Position numbers and translations under genes: made by a program | Source: Tolypothrix bouteillei VB521301 | Lineage (GTDB): Bacteria > Cyanobacteriota > Cyanobacteriia > Cyanobacteriales > Nostocaceae | Assembly: GCF_000760695.4 (NCBI RefSeq) | Contig: NZ_JHEG04000001.1 | Location: forward strand, 4,670,895 to 4,734,894 | Direction of reading: 5' to 3' | Length of the DNA: 64,000 nt | Shown: positions 52,842 to 63,441 of the stretch, piece by piece | Layout of the letters: each line of letters begins with the position of its first letter | Position numbering within the stretch: the stretch's first letter is position 1 | Notes under the pieces: model-generated | Seen by the model: the letters and a program-made list of their open reading frames with translations, nothing else | Database searches by the model: none | What the model was told of the DNA's origin: nothing

Positions 52842-55049
52842 ATGGAGTTAGCAGAAAATGATGATATAGAAGCATTTCTACTTGAGAGCTATGAAAATCT
52901 CGATCGAATTGAACGCGACATTATCGATCTAGAAAAAGCGTCCTCTCAAGGAGAAGCGCTAGTTCGCATTTATCGCTCGCTCCACACCTTAAAAGGGAAC
53001 TGTGGCTTTTTACCGTTTCCAAAGTTGGAATCACTAGCCCATGCGGGAGAGAGTTTGTTAAGTGCGCTACGCGATCGTCTAAAGCACTCGCCCTCTGGCG
53101 AGCGCAAGCTAGCGGTAACTCCTCAAATCGTTAGTATCTTACTCCAGACAGTTGACAGCATCCGGCAGATTCTTTCTCAAATAAAGACGACCAAGCATGA
53201 GGGCAACAACGATTACTCATCACTCATCAAGGCTTTAACTCAATTGCAGGAAACCGAACAAGCAGACACAGTGTCTGCATTACCTCACTCTGCTGTTAAG
53301 ACTCCAATACTACAGCAAAGTAAGTTTGTTGAGTCGAGTGATAGCGAACTTCCAGAAGTGTCAGCCCTAACTGCATCAGAATCTTCTCACATCCGAGTCA
53401 GCGTTTCTCTATTAGATCGGGTGATGAACTTAGTCGGAGAACTCGTTTTAGTCCGCAACCAAGTCCTCGGATTTTCAGACCAGTTTCAGGATAGTGCCTT
53501 TGATGCGACTTGCCAGCGCCTTAACCTAATTACAGCCCAGTTGCAGGAAGGGGTGATGAAAACTCGTCTACAGCCAATGAGTACCATTTGGCAAAAATTC
53601 CCTCGCGTGATTCGCGATTTGGCACTCGCCTCCGGGAAACAAGTTCAGGTAGAAATGGAAGGAGCAGATACGGAACTCGATAAAAGTATTGTAGAAGCCA
53701 TCAAGGACCCTTTGACTCACGTAGTCCGTAACTGCATCGATCATGGTATTGAGTTACCAGCAGAGCGGACCGCTTGTGGTAAATCAACCATAGGGCACAT
53801 ATTTTTGAGAGCTTTTTATGAAAGCGGTAAAGTCAATATTGAGATCGGCGATGACGGTCGCGGTCTCGACCCAGAACGACTCAAAGTGCGAGCGCAGCAG
53901 CTTGGTTTAATGAATGCCATACAGGCTGCGAGCGCAAGCGAGTCGGAAGCGATAAACTTAATTTTTTTACCAGGCTTCTCGACTAGCGATCGGGTAACCA
54001 ACCTTTCTGGGCGAGGGGTTGGTATGGATATTGTTAAGAGTAATATTGAGAAAATTAACGGCAGCATTGAAATTTACAGTCAACCGGGACAAGGAACGAC
54101 GTTTAAACTGAAGATTCCATTGACCTTGACAATTATCCCAGCATTAATTGTCACCTGTGGGGGCGATCGCTATGCTATTCCCCAAACGAGCCTGCAAGAG
54201 TTAGTTTGCTTAGAAGCAGAACAGGTACTTAATAGTATCGAGATGCTTTACGACGTTCCCGTGTATCGCTTGCGGGGCGATCTTGTACCACTGGTTTACT
54301 TAAATCAAGTGTTGCACATCAAAGACAAGGTTACTCATTTAGAAACACTGAGTCTGGTAATTGTCCAAGCTGAGAACTGTCGATTTGGTCTGTTCGTAGA
54401 CACCATTGAAGATATTCTAGAGATTGTCGTTAAACCTCTAGGAAAGCAGTTGCAGGCACTATCCCTATTTGCAGGCGCTACTATCCTTGGCGATGGCAAA
54501 GTAGCATTGATTGTAGATGTCGTCGGTTTGGCAAACCGGGCTGGTATAATCACGAAACAAAAGCATCTGTTGTCGGGCGATACAGTCGCAGAGAACCAAG
54601 ATCTGGTGAATCGCCAACAGATTTTACTATTTCAGGGTCCCCAAGGTACACGCATGGGTATTCCCCTAACAATAGCATTTCGGCTTGAAGAAATTCCTCG
54701 TTCCGCTGTGGAGAAAGTCGGAAATCATTATGTGGTGCAGTCTTACAATAGAATTTTGCCACTGATCGATCTGCATACTATATTTGGTGATGGCGAAGGA
54801 GCTTTTGCAAGTGAAGCAGATTCGCTTGCGCTCGTGATTGTCTCTCCCTACTCAGAACTGAGTGTCGGGCTAGTGGTCGATCGCATTCTTGATATAGTAG
54901 ACGAATCATTAACAATCAAAGGTATTCCTAGCAGACCGGGCGTTCTTTTGAGTGCTGTTATTCAAGGTCAAATTACAGAAATTCTTGACATTGAAACTGT
55001 GATTCGGATGTCCAACCCCTATTTACTGCAAACAACCAATCGTGGCTGA
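52842..55049 (+). CDS. cheA: Chemotaxis histidine kinase CheA with two CheW-like domains
   Basis: This 735-residue kinase: Hpt (about 1-110; phospho-His H48 in RSLHTLKGNCG), a short linker with no recognisable P2 CheY-binding domain, dimerisation (VSVSLLDRVMNLVGELVLVRNQV), HATPase (HVVRNCIDHGIE, DDGRGL, GRGVGMDIV) and CheW domains at about 460-590 and 600-730. It autophosphorylates and feeds CheY and CheB. Two CheW domains are unusual among CheAs. A HIP1-linked palindrome (53087-53102) adds SPSGERK-like residues inside Hpt. First gene of an eight-gene operon. Confidence 0.93.
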   Translation: MELAENDDIEAFLLESYENLDRIERDIIDLEKASSQGEALVRIYRSLHTLKGNCGFLPFPKLESLAHAGESLLSALRDRLKHSPSGERKLAVTPQIVSILLQTVDSIRQILSQIKTTKHEGNNDYSSLIKALTQLQETEQADTVSALPHSAVKTPILQQSKFVESSDSELPEVSALTASESSHIRVSVSLLDRVMNLVGELVLVRNQVLGFSDQFQDSAFDATCQRLNLITAQLQEGVMKTRLQPMSTIWQKFPRVIRDLALASGKQVQVEMEGADTELDKSIVEAIKDPLTHVVRNCIDHGIELPAERTACGKSTIGHIFLRAFYESGKVNIEIGDDGRGLDPERLKVRAQQLGLMNAIQAASASESEAINLIFLPGFSTSDRVTNLSGRGVGMDIVKSNIEKINGSIEIYSQPGQGTTFKLKIPLTLTIIPALIVTCGGDRYAIPQTSLQELVCLEAEQVLNSIEMLYDVPVYRLRGDLVPLVYLNQVLHIKDKVTHLETLSLVIVQAENCRFGLFVDTIEDILEIVVKPLGKQLQALSLFAGATILGDGKVALIVDVVGLANRAGIITKQKHLLSGDTVAENQDLVNRQQILLFQGPQGTRMGIPLTIAFRLEEIPRSAVEKVGNHYVVQSYNRILPLIDLHTIFGDGEGAFASEADSLALVIVSPYSELSVGLVVDRILDIVDESLTIKGIPSRPGVLLSAVIQGQITEILDIETVIRMSNPYLLQTTNRG
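53071..53120 (+). repeat. Palindromic repeat in the cheA Hpt coding region
   Basis: CTCGCC-CTCT-GGCGAG (53087-53102) follows GCGATCG at 53071 and precedes GCGCAAGC. It encodes an extra KHSPSGERKLA loop. A partial relative occurs at about 53930-53950 (GCGAGCGCAAGCGAG). Confidence 0.65.
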
Positions 55050-55485
55050 ACAAAAACTTTGCACTTTTTTTGTCAATGAAATTTACTTTGGCATTGATAT
55101 AAAGTATGTTCAAGAGGTGATTCGCTCCCAAGTGATGACTCACGTACCTTTAGCACCACCTGATATTTGTGGGCTCATTAACCTGCGAGGACAAATTTTG
55201 ACGGCGATCGATTTGCAGAGGCGATTGGAAATGGGCGAGTCGTTCATGCGCTCGACCGCTAAATTTGTAGATGAAGTTCAGGGATTTAATATTGTTGTAT
55301 GTTCGGAGGATGAAGAAGTTAGCTTGCTCGTTGATGAAGTTGGAGATGTCTTGGAATTTACAACAAAAACCTTTCAACCTCCACCCGCAACGCTAAAAGG
55401 TAAAATGCGTCAAATGCTAGCAGGAGCTTACCCACTCGAAGAGGGGTTTGTGCTAGTTCTAGACATCAAAAAAATTTTAAATTAA
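55042..55485 (+). CDS. cheW: CheW adaptor protein
   Basis: This 147-residue single CheW domain has [21 protein letters not shown] at the start, [21 protein letters not shown] (hallmark), and a [19 protein letters not shown] turn. Starts at GTG overlapping the cheA stop by 8 bases, so translation is coupled. It links the MCP to CheA. Confidence 0.93.
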   Translation: MAEQKLCTFFVNEIYFGIDIKYVQEVIRSQVMTHVPLAPPDICGLINLRGQILTAIDLQRRLEMGESFMRSTAKFVDEVQGFNIVVCSEDEEVSLLVDEVGDVLEFTTKTFQPPPATLKGKMRQMLAGAYPLEEGFVLVLDIKKILN

Positions 55486-55517
55486 CATTTAAAATCAGCA
55501 TAAAGGAGCGCTTGGTC

Positions 55518-56822
55518 ATGACTACAAATCGGGCTGGCAAAACAGCCAACTCTAAATCGCCTGCGATAAATAGTACGGATTCGGTAGATACCGAACGCAG
55601 TGCAACAAATGTACAACTGCAACCGTTACTAAAAGCCATGAAAGCAGCCCGAGACGGTGATTTTAGCGTGCGTTTACCAATCGAGAATAATGGTTTGGGT
55701 GAAATTGCGTCGGTTTTTAATGAATGGGTGAGTTTGAATCAAAGTTTTGTCAACCAAGTCGATCGCTTGGCATGCGATATCGGTATAGAAGGGAAGTTTG
55801 GTTCTCAGGCTGTTGTCAAAGGATCGAAAGGTTCTTGGAAAGAATCTCTTGACAACTTGAACCGGATGTCGTCACATCTAACAGCGCAGATTGAAAGTAT
55901 AAATGAAGTCACGCTTGCTGTTGCTCGAGGAAATTTGTCCGAGCAGCTTGAAGAACAGAATACTGGAGAGTTTAAGCAACTTACTGATAATGCCAATCAA
56001 ATGATTGGCAGCTTGAAATTTTCCATCAGTCAAATGGCAGAGGTTGCAACCGCAGTTGCTTCTTCCTCAGAAGAACTAACCGCAGTCAGTCAGGAAATGA
56101 CAGAGAACGTCAAACAAACATCAGAACAGGCAACTTCCGCGTCTGCCTCAGCAGAGCAGGTAAATCAAAATACCAGTACAATCGTGACTGCGGTAGAAGA
56201 GATGAATGCCAGCATTCGAGAAATTGCTAAAACTGTCGTCCAAGGAGCAAAGGTCGCAACTGATGCCGTAAAAACCGCCACTCGCACAAACCAGACAATT
56301 GACAAACTCGGTCAAAGTAGTGTTGAAATTGGCAAAGTCATTAGGGTAATTACTTCGATCGCCCAACAAACAAAGTTACTCGCACTCAATGCTACAATTG
56401 AAGCGGCAAGAGCGGGGGATGCAGGTAGGGGTTTTGCTGTCGTCGCCAACGAGGTGAAAGAACTAGCCAAACAAACGGCAAATGCTACCGAAGATATCAG
56501 TCAGCGAATTGAAGCAATTCAGACTGATACGAAAAGTGCTGTTGATGCGATCGCGCAAATTACGGACATTATCAACCAGATTAACGACCTGCAAAGCACG
56601 ATCGCGAGTGCTGTTGAGGAGCAAACAGTTACTACGAATGAAATTGCTCGCAATATTGCCGAAGTTGCCAAAGGAACATCGGATATTGCCAAAAATATTG
56701 GAATTGTGGCGCTCAACGCTCAAAGCACGACAGATGGAGCCAGCAATATGTCACAAGCAGCCATAGAGCTAGCTCGTATGGCATCAGATTTACAGAAAGT
56801 TGTCAACCAATTTAAGTATTAG
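55518..56822 (+). CDS. Soluble methyl-accepting chemotaxis protein (tandem HAMP-like + MA domain)
   Basis: A protein of 434 residues from ATG 55518 (AAGGAG nine bases before). No transmembrane segment or obvious ligand domain is visible; HAMP-like stretches at about 35-90 and 125-175 lead to the MA domain (about 180-434) with tip [20 protein letters not shown] and [16 protein letters not shown]. It should form cytoplasmic arrays with CheA/CheW and sense an internal or partner-delivered signal. No CheR-tethering pentapeptide is seen at the end (QFKY). Confidence 0.9.
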   Translation: MTTNRAGKTANSKSPAINSTDSVDTERSATNVQLQPLLKAMKAARDGDFSVRLPIENNGLGEIASVFNEWVSLNQSFVNQVDRLACDIGIEGKFGSQAVVKGSKGSWKESLDNLNRMSSHLTAQIESINEVTLAVARGNLSEQLEEQNTGEFKQLTDNANQMIGSLKFSISQMAEVATAVASSSEELTAVSQEMTENVKQTSEQATSASASAEQVNQNTSTIVTAVEEMNASIREIAKTVVQGAKVATDAVKTATRTNQTIDKLGQSSVEIGKVIRVITSIAQQTKLLALNATIEAARAGDAGRGFAVVANEVKELAKQTANATEDISQRIEAIQTDTKSAVDAIAQITDIINQINDLQSTIASAVEEQTVTTNEIARNIAEVAKGTSDIAKNIGIVALNAQSTTDGASNMSQAAIELARMASDLQKVVNQFKY

Positions 56823-56837
56823 TTGGTTTTTATCATT

Positions 56838-57911
56838 ATGCCCAAGATTCGGGTGCTGGTTGTGGATGACTCAGTGGTTGTTCGCTCTCGAGTGAGTAAG
56901 ATTTTGTCTGGCGATCCAGAACTAGAAGTCGTAGGGATTGCAGCCAATGGTCGTATTGCCCTAGCTAAGATTCCCCATCTCAATCCGGAAGTTGTGCTTT
57001 TGGATGTCGAGATGCCAGAGATGAATGGTTTAGAAACCCTTGCTGCAATCCGACAAACTTATCCACATTTAGCGGTGATTATGTTCAGCGCCTCCACACG
57101 TACTGGAGCAAGCGCGACACTTGAAGCTCTGTCTTTAGGTGCATCGGATTACGTAACAAAACCAAGTAATTTAGGAAGTGTGGAGGCAACAAACCAATAT
57201 ATCCGTGAGGACTTAATTCCTAAAATCAAAGTACTTGGTGCCAGAACGACGCCCTTACTCGCGCCAATGACAATGACCCATCGAACTGTTCCTCCTGAAC
57301 GAACTCGGGTAGAGCCAGTTAATATTGTTGCAATTGGGGTTTCTACTGGAGGGCCTAATGCTCTGGCGACACTGCTTGGAGAGCTTCCATCCGATCTACC
57401 AGTTCCTATCCTGATCGTGCAACATATGCCGCCGATGTTTACAAAACTATTAGCGGAACGGTTATCCTCTAAGTGTCAAATCCGAGTGGATGAAGCGGTT
57501 CCTGGAGTCGTAGTAGAACCCGGACACGTGTGGATCGCACCGGGAAATTTTCACATGGTTGTGCAACGCGACAAAACTGTAGTGCGACTTGCCACCCCTC
57601 AGACACCCCCCGAAAATTCCTGTCGCCCTTCGGTTGATGTCCTCTTGCGTTCCGTTGCACAAGTCTATGGTGGTGGCGCGATCGCGGTTATACTAACGGG
57701 GATGGGACAAGATGGATTGCACGGCTGCCAATGTATCCGCGAAGCAGGAGGACAGGTGCTTGCACAAGACAAAGCAAGTAGCGTGGTGTGGGGAATGCCC
57801 GGTTTCGTTGTCAGTGCAGGGCTTGCCGATGGGGTTGTTCCTCTCGAGCAAATGGCGGCTGAAATCATGCGCCGAATTCGTCTCCATCAAGTTCCTATTT
57901 TAGGTACGTAG
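56838..57911 (+). CDS. cheB: Chemotaxis methylesterase CheB
   Basis: A protein of 357 residues from ATG 56838 (an upstream TTG is also in frame). Receiver domain with D56 (LLDVEMPEMNG), linker, and CheB domain with catalytic S169 (IGVSTGGPNAL), H196 (QHMPPMFTKL) and D292 (TGMGQDGL). It demethylates or deamidates the MCP when phosphorylated by CheA. Its presence with CheR shows adaptation chemistry. Confidence 0.95.
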   Translation: MPKIRVLVVDDSVVVRSRVSKILSGDPELEVVGIAANGRIALAKIPHLNPEVVLLDVEMPEMNGLETLAAIRQTYPHLAVIMFSASTRTGASATLEALSLGASDYVTKPSNLGSVEATNQYIREDLIPKIKVLGARTTPLLAPMTMTHRTVPPERTRVEPVNIVAIGVSTGGPNALATLLGELPSDLPVPILIVQHMPPMFTKLLAERLSSKCQIRVDEAVPGVVVEPGHVWIAPGNFHMVVQRDKTVVRLATPQTPPENSCRPSVDVLLRSVAQVYGGGAIAVILTGMGQDGLHGCQCIREAGGQVLAQDKASSVVWGMPGFVVSAGLADGVVPLEQMAAEIMRRIRLHQVPILGT

Positions 57912-57925
57912 TAATAAAGTAGGCT

Positions 57926-58750
57926 ATGGCTGTAAGTACCGCTGAATTTGACTATCTTCGTCAATTAGTATATAATCACTCGGCAGTTGTATTATATCCT
58001 GATAAAAGCTATTTAGCAGAGCTATATTTGCAGCCAATTGCAGAAGCGGCAGGATTTGCTTCAATTACCAATTTAGTCACTTACCTGCAGGCTCAGCCTT
58101 TCAGCAGCCTTCACATCCAAGCGGTAGAGGCACTCGTCACCAACGAAACCTCATTTTTTCGTGATGTTTATCCCTTTGAAGCACTGAACCATTTTGTGTT
58201 GCCAGAATTGATCGAAAACCGAGCCATTGAGCGATCGCTAAATATTTGGTGTGCTGCTTGTTCCAACGGGCAGGAACCTTATAGTATTGCCATGCTCATT
58301 CGCGAACATTTTCCCATGCTGAGCAATTGGTCTGTGCGGTTAATTGCTAGCGATTTTTCCACCAAGGTACTAGCACGAGCCCGTCAAGGATGTTACAACC
58401 AGCTTGAAATCAAGCGCGGGCTACCTCAACTCCTGCGCGAGAAATATTTTTATAAGCTTAACAGTCACTGGCAAATTAAGGAAGAAATCTCTGAGATGGT
58501 TGAGTTCCGTCAGATCAATCTCCTGCAATCGTGGTCATCCCTCCCTGAATTAGACATTATATTTTTACGCAATGTTTTAATCTATTTTGATATAGCAACT
58601 AAGAAAGCATTACTGAAAAAGATAAAGCAACAATTAAAACCAGACGGATTCCTATTTCTCGGTAGTGGTGAAACGATTATTAACTTGGATAAATCCTTCA
58701 ACCGCGTTCAATTTGATAAGAGTATTTGTTACCGATTACACAATGTGTAG
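57926..58750 (+). CDS. cheR: Chemotaxis methyltransferase CheR
   Basis: This 274-residue enzyme has a helical N-terminal domain and a SAM-binding domain: VTNETSFFRDVYPFEAL, IWCAACSNGQEPYSIAM, IASDFSTKVLARARQG, DIIFLRNVLIYFD and LFLGSGETI. Methylates glutamates in the MCP. It starts 14 bp after the cheB stop. Lacks a TPR domain. Confidence 0.95.
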   Translation: MAVSTAEFDYLRQLVYNHSAVVLYPDKSYLAELYLQPIAEAAGFASITNLVTYLQAQPFSSLHIQAVEALVTNETSFFRDVYPFEALNHFVLPELIENRAIERSLNIWCAACSNGQEPYSIAMLIREHFPMLSNWSVRLIASDFSTKVLARARQGCYNQLEIKRGLPQLLREKYFYKLNSHWQIKEEISEMVEFRQINLLQSWSSLPELDIIFLRNVLIYFDIATKKALLKKIKQQLKPDGFLFLGSGETIINLDKSFNRVQFDKSICYRLHNV

Positions 58751-58888
58751 AGCGGCACAAGTAACGATTCTACACCAGACCTATGCCTAACGGAATAGAA
58801 CCGCGAACGAGTTGGTATAAGGCTTCTAGCGAGCTAGCTAACATATAATCAATGATAATAATTGAAAAAATCAATAAGGGCAAAGCTG

Positions 58889-59254
58889 ATGGCATTGGTT
58901 CTAATTATCGACGATGCAGCGTTTTCTCGCAGAATGATCCGCAAGTTTTTGCAAGGTGATGGCTATGAAATCATTGAAGCAACTAATGGACGTGAAGGAT
59001 TAGAAATGGTTTACAACCACAAGCCCAACTGCGTATTAGCAGATCTTTTAATGCCAGATATGAATGGATTTGAATTTCTTGAGGCTTTACAAAAAGAAGG
59101 ATTAAAAATCCCCACAATTATCATCTCAGCTGATATCCAAGAAGGGTCGCGCAATCAAAGTTATAATTTAGGGGCAGTTAACTTTATTAACAAACCGCCC
59201 AAAGCAAATGAATTGCGAGAGGCGGTTCAGCAAGTTATTAATGTGAAGGAATAA
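58889..59254 (+). CDS. cheY: CheY-type response regulator
   Basis: A lone receiver domain of 121 residues from ATG 58889 (AAGGG eight bases before); the frame is open to TTG 58862. Acidic pocket IIDD (8-9), phospho-Asp D52 (ADLLMPDMNG), T/S switch IISAD and K-motif INKPPKA. Receives phosphate from CheA and carries the signal. Located 138 bp after cheR and 7 bp before cheC. Confidence 0.92.
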   Translation: MALVLIIDDAAFSRRMIRKFLQGDGYEIIEATNGREGLEMVYNHKPNCVLADLLMPDMNGFEFLEALQKEGLKIPTIIISADIQEGSRNQSYNLGAVNFINKPPKANELREAVQQVINVKE

Positions 59255-59261
59255 AGCTCCC

Positions 59262-59867
59262 ATGAATGTGACAGCAGATCAACTAGATGCCTTACAAGAA
59301 TTGATTAATATTGGCGTTGGTCGGGCAGCTAGTCTACTCAATGAGATGATAGAGGCTCACATTTGTTTGGAAATTCCGTTTGTAAAAGTTTTGACTGCTT
59401 CACAAGCCTATCAAGAATTGGCAACACGATTCGAGCATGATAGTTTGGCGGCTGTAAGACTGGGTTTTACTGGCTCGTTTTATGGTACGGCTGGCTTAAT
59501 TTTTCCAACTGAAAGCGCATCAACATTGGTTGCAGTCCTGACTAATGAAGAACCAGGTTCGGCTGACTTAGATGCCGTCAAAATTGGTACGCTGAGCGAA
59601 ATTGGCAATATTGTGATTAATGGGGTGATGGGTTCCATCGGCAATGTACTCAGGCAGCACCTGAATTACACGTTGCCTGTTTACTTAGAAGATACGATTG
59701 ATAATTTATTGTTATCTACAAATGTAAGTAACTCACAAATTATACTTGCACAAGCACGCTTCACAATTAAACAATTAGAAATTATTGGAGATATTATTTT
59801 AGTTTTTGAGGTCAGTACATTTGAGGCGTTAATTAATGTGATTGATGGGGAAATTGGAGTAGCTTAA
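59262..59867 (+). CDS. cheC: CheC-like CheY-P phosphatase
   Basis: This 201-residue protein has both CheC active-site repeats: E13-N16...P39 and E113-N116...P139 (ExxN with distant Pro), in LQELINIGVGRAASLLNEMI and LSEIGNIVINGVMGSIGNVL. CheC hydrolyses CheY-P and, with CheD, helps adapt the receptor. No cheD is nearby. It lies just after cheY, supporting phosphatase function on that regulator. Confidence 0.9.
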   Translation: MNVTADQLDALQELINIGVGRAASLLNEMIEAHICLEIPFVKVLTASQAYQELATRFEHDSLAAVRLGFTGSFYGTAGLIFPTESASTLVAVLTNEEPGSADLDAVKIGTLSEIGNIVINGVMGSIGNVLRQHLNYTLPVYLEDTIDNLLLSTNVSNSQIILAQARFTIKQLEIIGDIILVFEVSTFEALINVIDGEIGVA

Positions 59868-59923
59868 ACACAGAAGAAATATTAAATTTTGGAGCAGTAG
59901 AATATTAAAATCGGTCTGATGAA

Positions 59924-61549
59924 ATGAGAAAAGAAATTGAGCAAGCACAGGAAAAGTTTAGCCTTTTAGATCGAATTCCTTTGGGAAATTTTATATTGCA
60001 CTCAGATCGCACAGTGTTATTTTGGAACTGCTGCTTAGAGGAATGGACAAAAATTCCAAGAAGTAAGATTTTAGGAAATTCAATTTATGAATATTTTCCT
60101 CATCTAAATCAACCTCGTTACGCCAGTCGCTTGCACCAAATTTTTGAAGGTGGACCTCCTACAATCTTTTCTTCTCAATTGCATAAATATGTCATTCCCG
60201 TGCCTGTAGCACAGGATAAATATCGCATTCAACACACAACAGTAACAGCTGTACCTGCATTGTTCGGAGATGATTTTTATGCTCTTTTCTCAATTCAAGA
60301 TGTCACAGATTTAACGTTTCGAGTTCAGGAATATAGGAACTTGCGAGACCAAGCATTGGCTGTAGCGGAAGAACGCCAACGGGCAAAAGAAGTGGCAGAA
60401 ACAGCAAACCGCATCAAAGATGAATTTCTCGCCATAGTTTCTCACGAACTTCGTTCTCCTCTGAATCCTATTTTGGGTTGGGCAAAGCTCCTTAAAAAAC
60501 GTTCGTTGAATGAGGTTGCTAGCTTGCGTGCTATTGAAACCATCGAACGCAATGCCGAGCTACAGGTGCAATTGATTGACGATCTGTTAGATATTTCTCG
60601 CATTCTTCGGGGCAAACTCGCACTTAATTTAGAAATCGTGAATCTTACTTCTATTATTGAAGCGGCTTTAGAGACAGTGCGATTGGCAGCAGAAGCAAAA
60701 TCAATTCAAATGAATTTGAATTTAGACGCAAAAATTGGACGGGTAAAGGGTGATAGCAATCGTCTTCAACAAGTTATTTGGAATCTGCTTTCTAACGCAG
60801 TCAAATTCACACCCATTGGTGGCGAGGTAGAAGTCTACTTAGAACAAATTGGTTCTGAGGTACAAATCAGCGTCAGGGATACAGGTCAGGGTATTAGTTC
60901 TGAGTTTTTGCCACACGTATTTGAGTATTTCCGTCAAGCCGATAGTAGCATCACCCGCAGGTCAGGTGGACTGGGGCTGGGTTTGGCAATTGTACGCAAG
61001 CTTGTCGAGTTACATGGTGGTAGAGTTTGGGCAGAGAGCTTTGGCGAAGGACAAGGCGCGACATTTACAGTTTGTTTACCAGCGCTGCAACAAGGTCAGG
61101 AGTTGGTACGGAAAGATAACAACAAGGTTCTTAACAATTCGTATCCCTTCTCAATGCTCTGCAATCCCTTAGAAGGGATACGAGTGTTAGTTGTGGATGA
61201 TGAGGTTGATACACGCGAGTTTCTAGCCTTTCTATTGGAACAGCAGGGAGCAATTGTCACAACAGCGACATCAGCCCGTGAAGCACTTGCTGAAATAGCA
61301 AGGTCAAAACCAGATTTGCTGTTGAGCGATATAGGTATGCCAGAAGTTGATGGTTATTCTTTGATCCAGAAACTGCGATCGCTTAGCGCCAGTCAAGGAG
61401 GAAAAATTCCTGCCATCGCCCTCACTGCTTATGCTGGAGAAGCGACACAACAACAAGTTTTAACAGCCGGATTTCAATTGTATCTTGCTAAACCAGCGGA
61501 TCCTTCTAAATTGGTAACTGCAATTGCAGCACTCGTTCAAAAGTTTTAG
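59924..61549 (+). CDS. PAS-containing hybrid histidine kinase with C-terminal receiver
   Basis: This 541-residue protein: PAS domain (about 12-115), helix linker, HisKA with H174 (IVSHELRSPLNPILGWAKLL), ATPase with NLLSNAVKFTP, DTGQGIS and GGLGLGLAIV, and a receiver with D469 (LLSDIGMPEVDG) ending the chain. Likely phosphorelay partner of the che genes, possibly feeding its own receiver. No membrane helix. ATG start. Confidence 0.94.
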   Translation: MRKEIEQAQEKFSLLDRIPLGNFILHSDRTVLFWNCCLEEWTKIPRSKILGNSIYEYFPHLNQPRYASRLHQIFEGGPPTIFSSQLHKYVIPVPVAQDKYRIQHTTVTAVPALFGDDFYALFSIQDVTDLTFRVQEYRNLRDQALAVAEERQRAKEVAETANRIKDEFLAIVSHELRSPLNPILGWAKLLKKRSLNEVASLRAIETIERNAELQVQLIDDLLDISRILRGKLALNLEIVNLTSIIEAALETVRLAAEAKSIQMNLNLDAKIGRVKGDSNRLQQVIWNLLSNAVKFTPIGGEVEVYLEQIGSEVQISVRDTGQGISSEFLPHVFEYFRQADSSITRRSGGLGLGLAIVRKLVELHGGRVWAESFGEGQGATFTVCLPALQQGQELVRKDNNKVLNNSYPFSMLCNPLEGIRVLVVDDEVDTREFLAFLLEQQGAIVTTATSAREALAEIARSKPDLLLSDIGMPEVDGYSLIQKLRSLSASQGGKIPAIALTAYAGEATQQQVLTAGFQLYLAKPADPSKLVTAIAALVQKF

Positions 61550-61587
61550 TCAATAGAAGCCACTCCGGTTGGGAATGCAGACTGCAA

Positions 61588-61629
61588 GGCTCCGCCTCCC
61601 ATGGCAAATTGAGCATAGGAGGCGGAGCC
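61588..61629. repeat. Inverted repeat GGCTCCGCCTCC / GGAGGCGGAGCC
   Basis: 12-bp perfect stem with an 18-base loop, preceded by GGGAATGC as in the repeat near 424. Lies between convergent hybrid kinase and ndhB. Confidence 0.75.
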
Positions 61630-61726
61630 ACCGGATCGAGGTGAGGAGTCAGACCTATGATTCGCCAACAGCATCCTCGCAGAAGTTGGGAATCTAGACC
61701 GACAACTGACTCAAGCGTCAACTAAA

Positions 61727-63304
61727 TTACGGGTTGAGGCTAATAGAATTTTCCTCTACCAAGGTAGGGACAGTTTCCGCTTTCACAATTGGATGTGTGA
61801 TTGATTGCAAAATGGGAGTGTTAGCAACCGAATTGTTAGCCACCGTGAAGATGGGATTTGATAAAATTCCAATGACGGAAGTAGCAATTAACGTCGCAAT
61901 TAGTCCTACCTGTATCGGTCTGTAACCTGGTAGATTCCAACGCACCTCTGGATAATTCTTAACTGCGTCAGACATCTCATGAGGTTCCTTAACTACCATC
62001 ATTCTGACAACACGAATATAATAGTAGATGGAAACCACAGTAGTGATTAAGCCAAGTAAGACTAAACCGTACTGTCCGGCTTGCCAACCAGCCCAGAACA
62101 AGTAGATTTTACCGAAAAATCCGGCGAGTGGTGGGATACCACCAAGTGATAGTAAAGCAATACTCAATCCCAAAGTTAGAAGTGGGTCTTTCTGATACAA
62201 ACCAGAGTATTCTACGATTTGGTCTGTTCCTGTCCGTAAAGAGAATAGAATTACGCAGATGAAACCGCACAAATTCATGAACAGGTAAACAAACAGGTAA
62301 AAAATCATACTGGCATATCCAGCTTCAGTACCCGCTACCAAGCCAATCATGACAAATCCGGCTTGAGCAATGGAAGAATAAGCCAGCATCCGTTTCATAC
62401 TGGTTTGGGCAAGGGCAACCACATTACCCAAAATCATACTTAAAACGGCGAGGGCGGTAAAGACAAACTTCCATTCTTCGGTCACTAAGGGGAAGGCGCT
62501 TGTCAGCAGGCGAATAGCTAGGGCAAATCCAGCAGCTTTAGAACCAACGGATAAGAAAGCAATCACTGGAGTCGGTGCGCCTTCGTAAACGTCTGGTGTC
62601 CATTGGTGGAAGGGAGCGGCGGAAATTTTGAAACCAACTCCCGCAATGACAAACACCAAGGAAATGACCAAGCCCAGAGATTGACCAAATCCTGCTGTGG
62701 CAATTCCATTGGCGATCGCACTCAATTGTGTTTGTCCGCCGGATAAGCCATACAGTAGTGACACCCCATATAAAAACACTGCTGTGCTGGAAGCGCCAAT
62801 CAACAGGTATTTGAGTGCTGCTTCATTGGAACGGGGGTCTCGCTTGGTATAACCTGTAAGCAAATAAGAGGATATACTGAGGGTCTCTAGGGAGATGAAA
62901 ATCATCACTAGCTCGCTAGCCCCTGATAAAAACATTCCGCCAAGGGTAGCGGTTAGCAAAATCGCTATGAACTCGGCTATTGCAGTCCCGCTTTGTTCGA
63001 CATAGCGAATCGACATCAAAATTGTCACGGCAGCAGACAAAACGATGATACCGCGAAAGACGATACTGAGGTCGTCACTATTAAAAGCACCAAGAAAGGA
63101 AATGGGTTCTGTGTTATCCCATTGGAAATACAGGGCGACGACAGAAGTTAACAACCCCGCGATCGCTAGATATCCAATCGAGCGCGAGGATGTTCGCCCT
63201 GCAATCAAGTCAACAATCAAAACCCCCAAGAGGGTCAGAATGACAATTCCCTCTGGCAATATGGTTCCAGCATTTAACTGGGAAGCAAGATTAGCAAAAT
63301 CCAT
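61727..63304 (-). CDS. ndhB: NAD(P)H-quinone oxidoreductase subunit 2 (NDH-1, NdhB)
   Basis: This 525-residue membrane subunit has about 14 helices with [28 protein letters not shown] and [16 protein letters not shown], the key proton-channel signatures. NdhB is common to all cyanobacterial NDH-1 forms in respiration, cyclic electron flow and CO2 uptake. Length matches the family. Convergent with the hybrid kinase gene. Confidence 0.97.
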   Translation of the reverse strand: MDFANLASQLNAGTILPEGIVILTLLGVLIVDLIAGRTSSRSIGYLAIAGLLTSVVALYFQWDNTEPISFLGAFNSDDLSIVFRGIIVLSAAVTILMSIRYVEQSGTAIAEFIAILLTATLGGMFLSGASELVMIFISLETLSISSYLLTGYTKRDPRSNEAALKYLLIGASSTAVFLYGVSLLYGLSGGQTQLSAIANGIATAGFGQSLGLVISLVFVIAGVGFKISAAPFHQWTPDVYEGAPTPVIAFLSVGSKAAGFALAIRLLTSAFPLVTEEWKFVFTALAVLSMILGNVVALAQTSMKRMLAYSSIAQAGFVMIGLVAGTEAGYASMIFYLFVYLFMNLCGFICVILFSLRTGTDQIVEYSGLYQKDPLLTLGLSIALLSLGGIPPLAGFFGKIYLFWAGWQAGQYGLVLLGLITTVVSIYYYIRVVRMMVVKEPHEMSDAVKNYPEVRWNLPGYRPIQVGLIATLIATSVIGILSNPIFTVANNSVANTPILQSITHPIVKAETVPTLVEENSISLNP

Positions 63305-63441
63305 GAGCTATGTAGGTTTTGGTTATGAGACGTTGAGATCCTACTGTGTTCATTCTATTGAATCATTGCTATCGTTGCACCAACAGTTGTCAGCCTTTGT
63401 TAATTGGCTATGGATACCATTAAGTTAAATTATGTTTAAGT

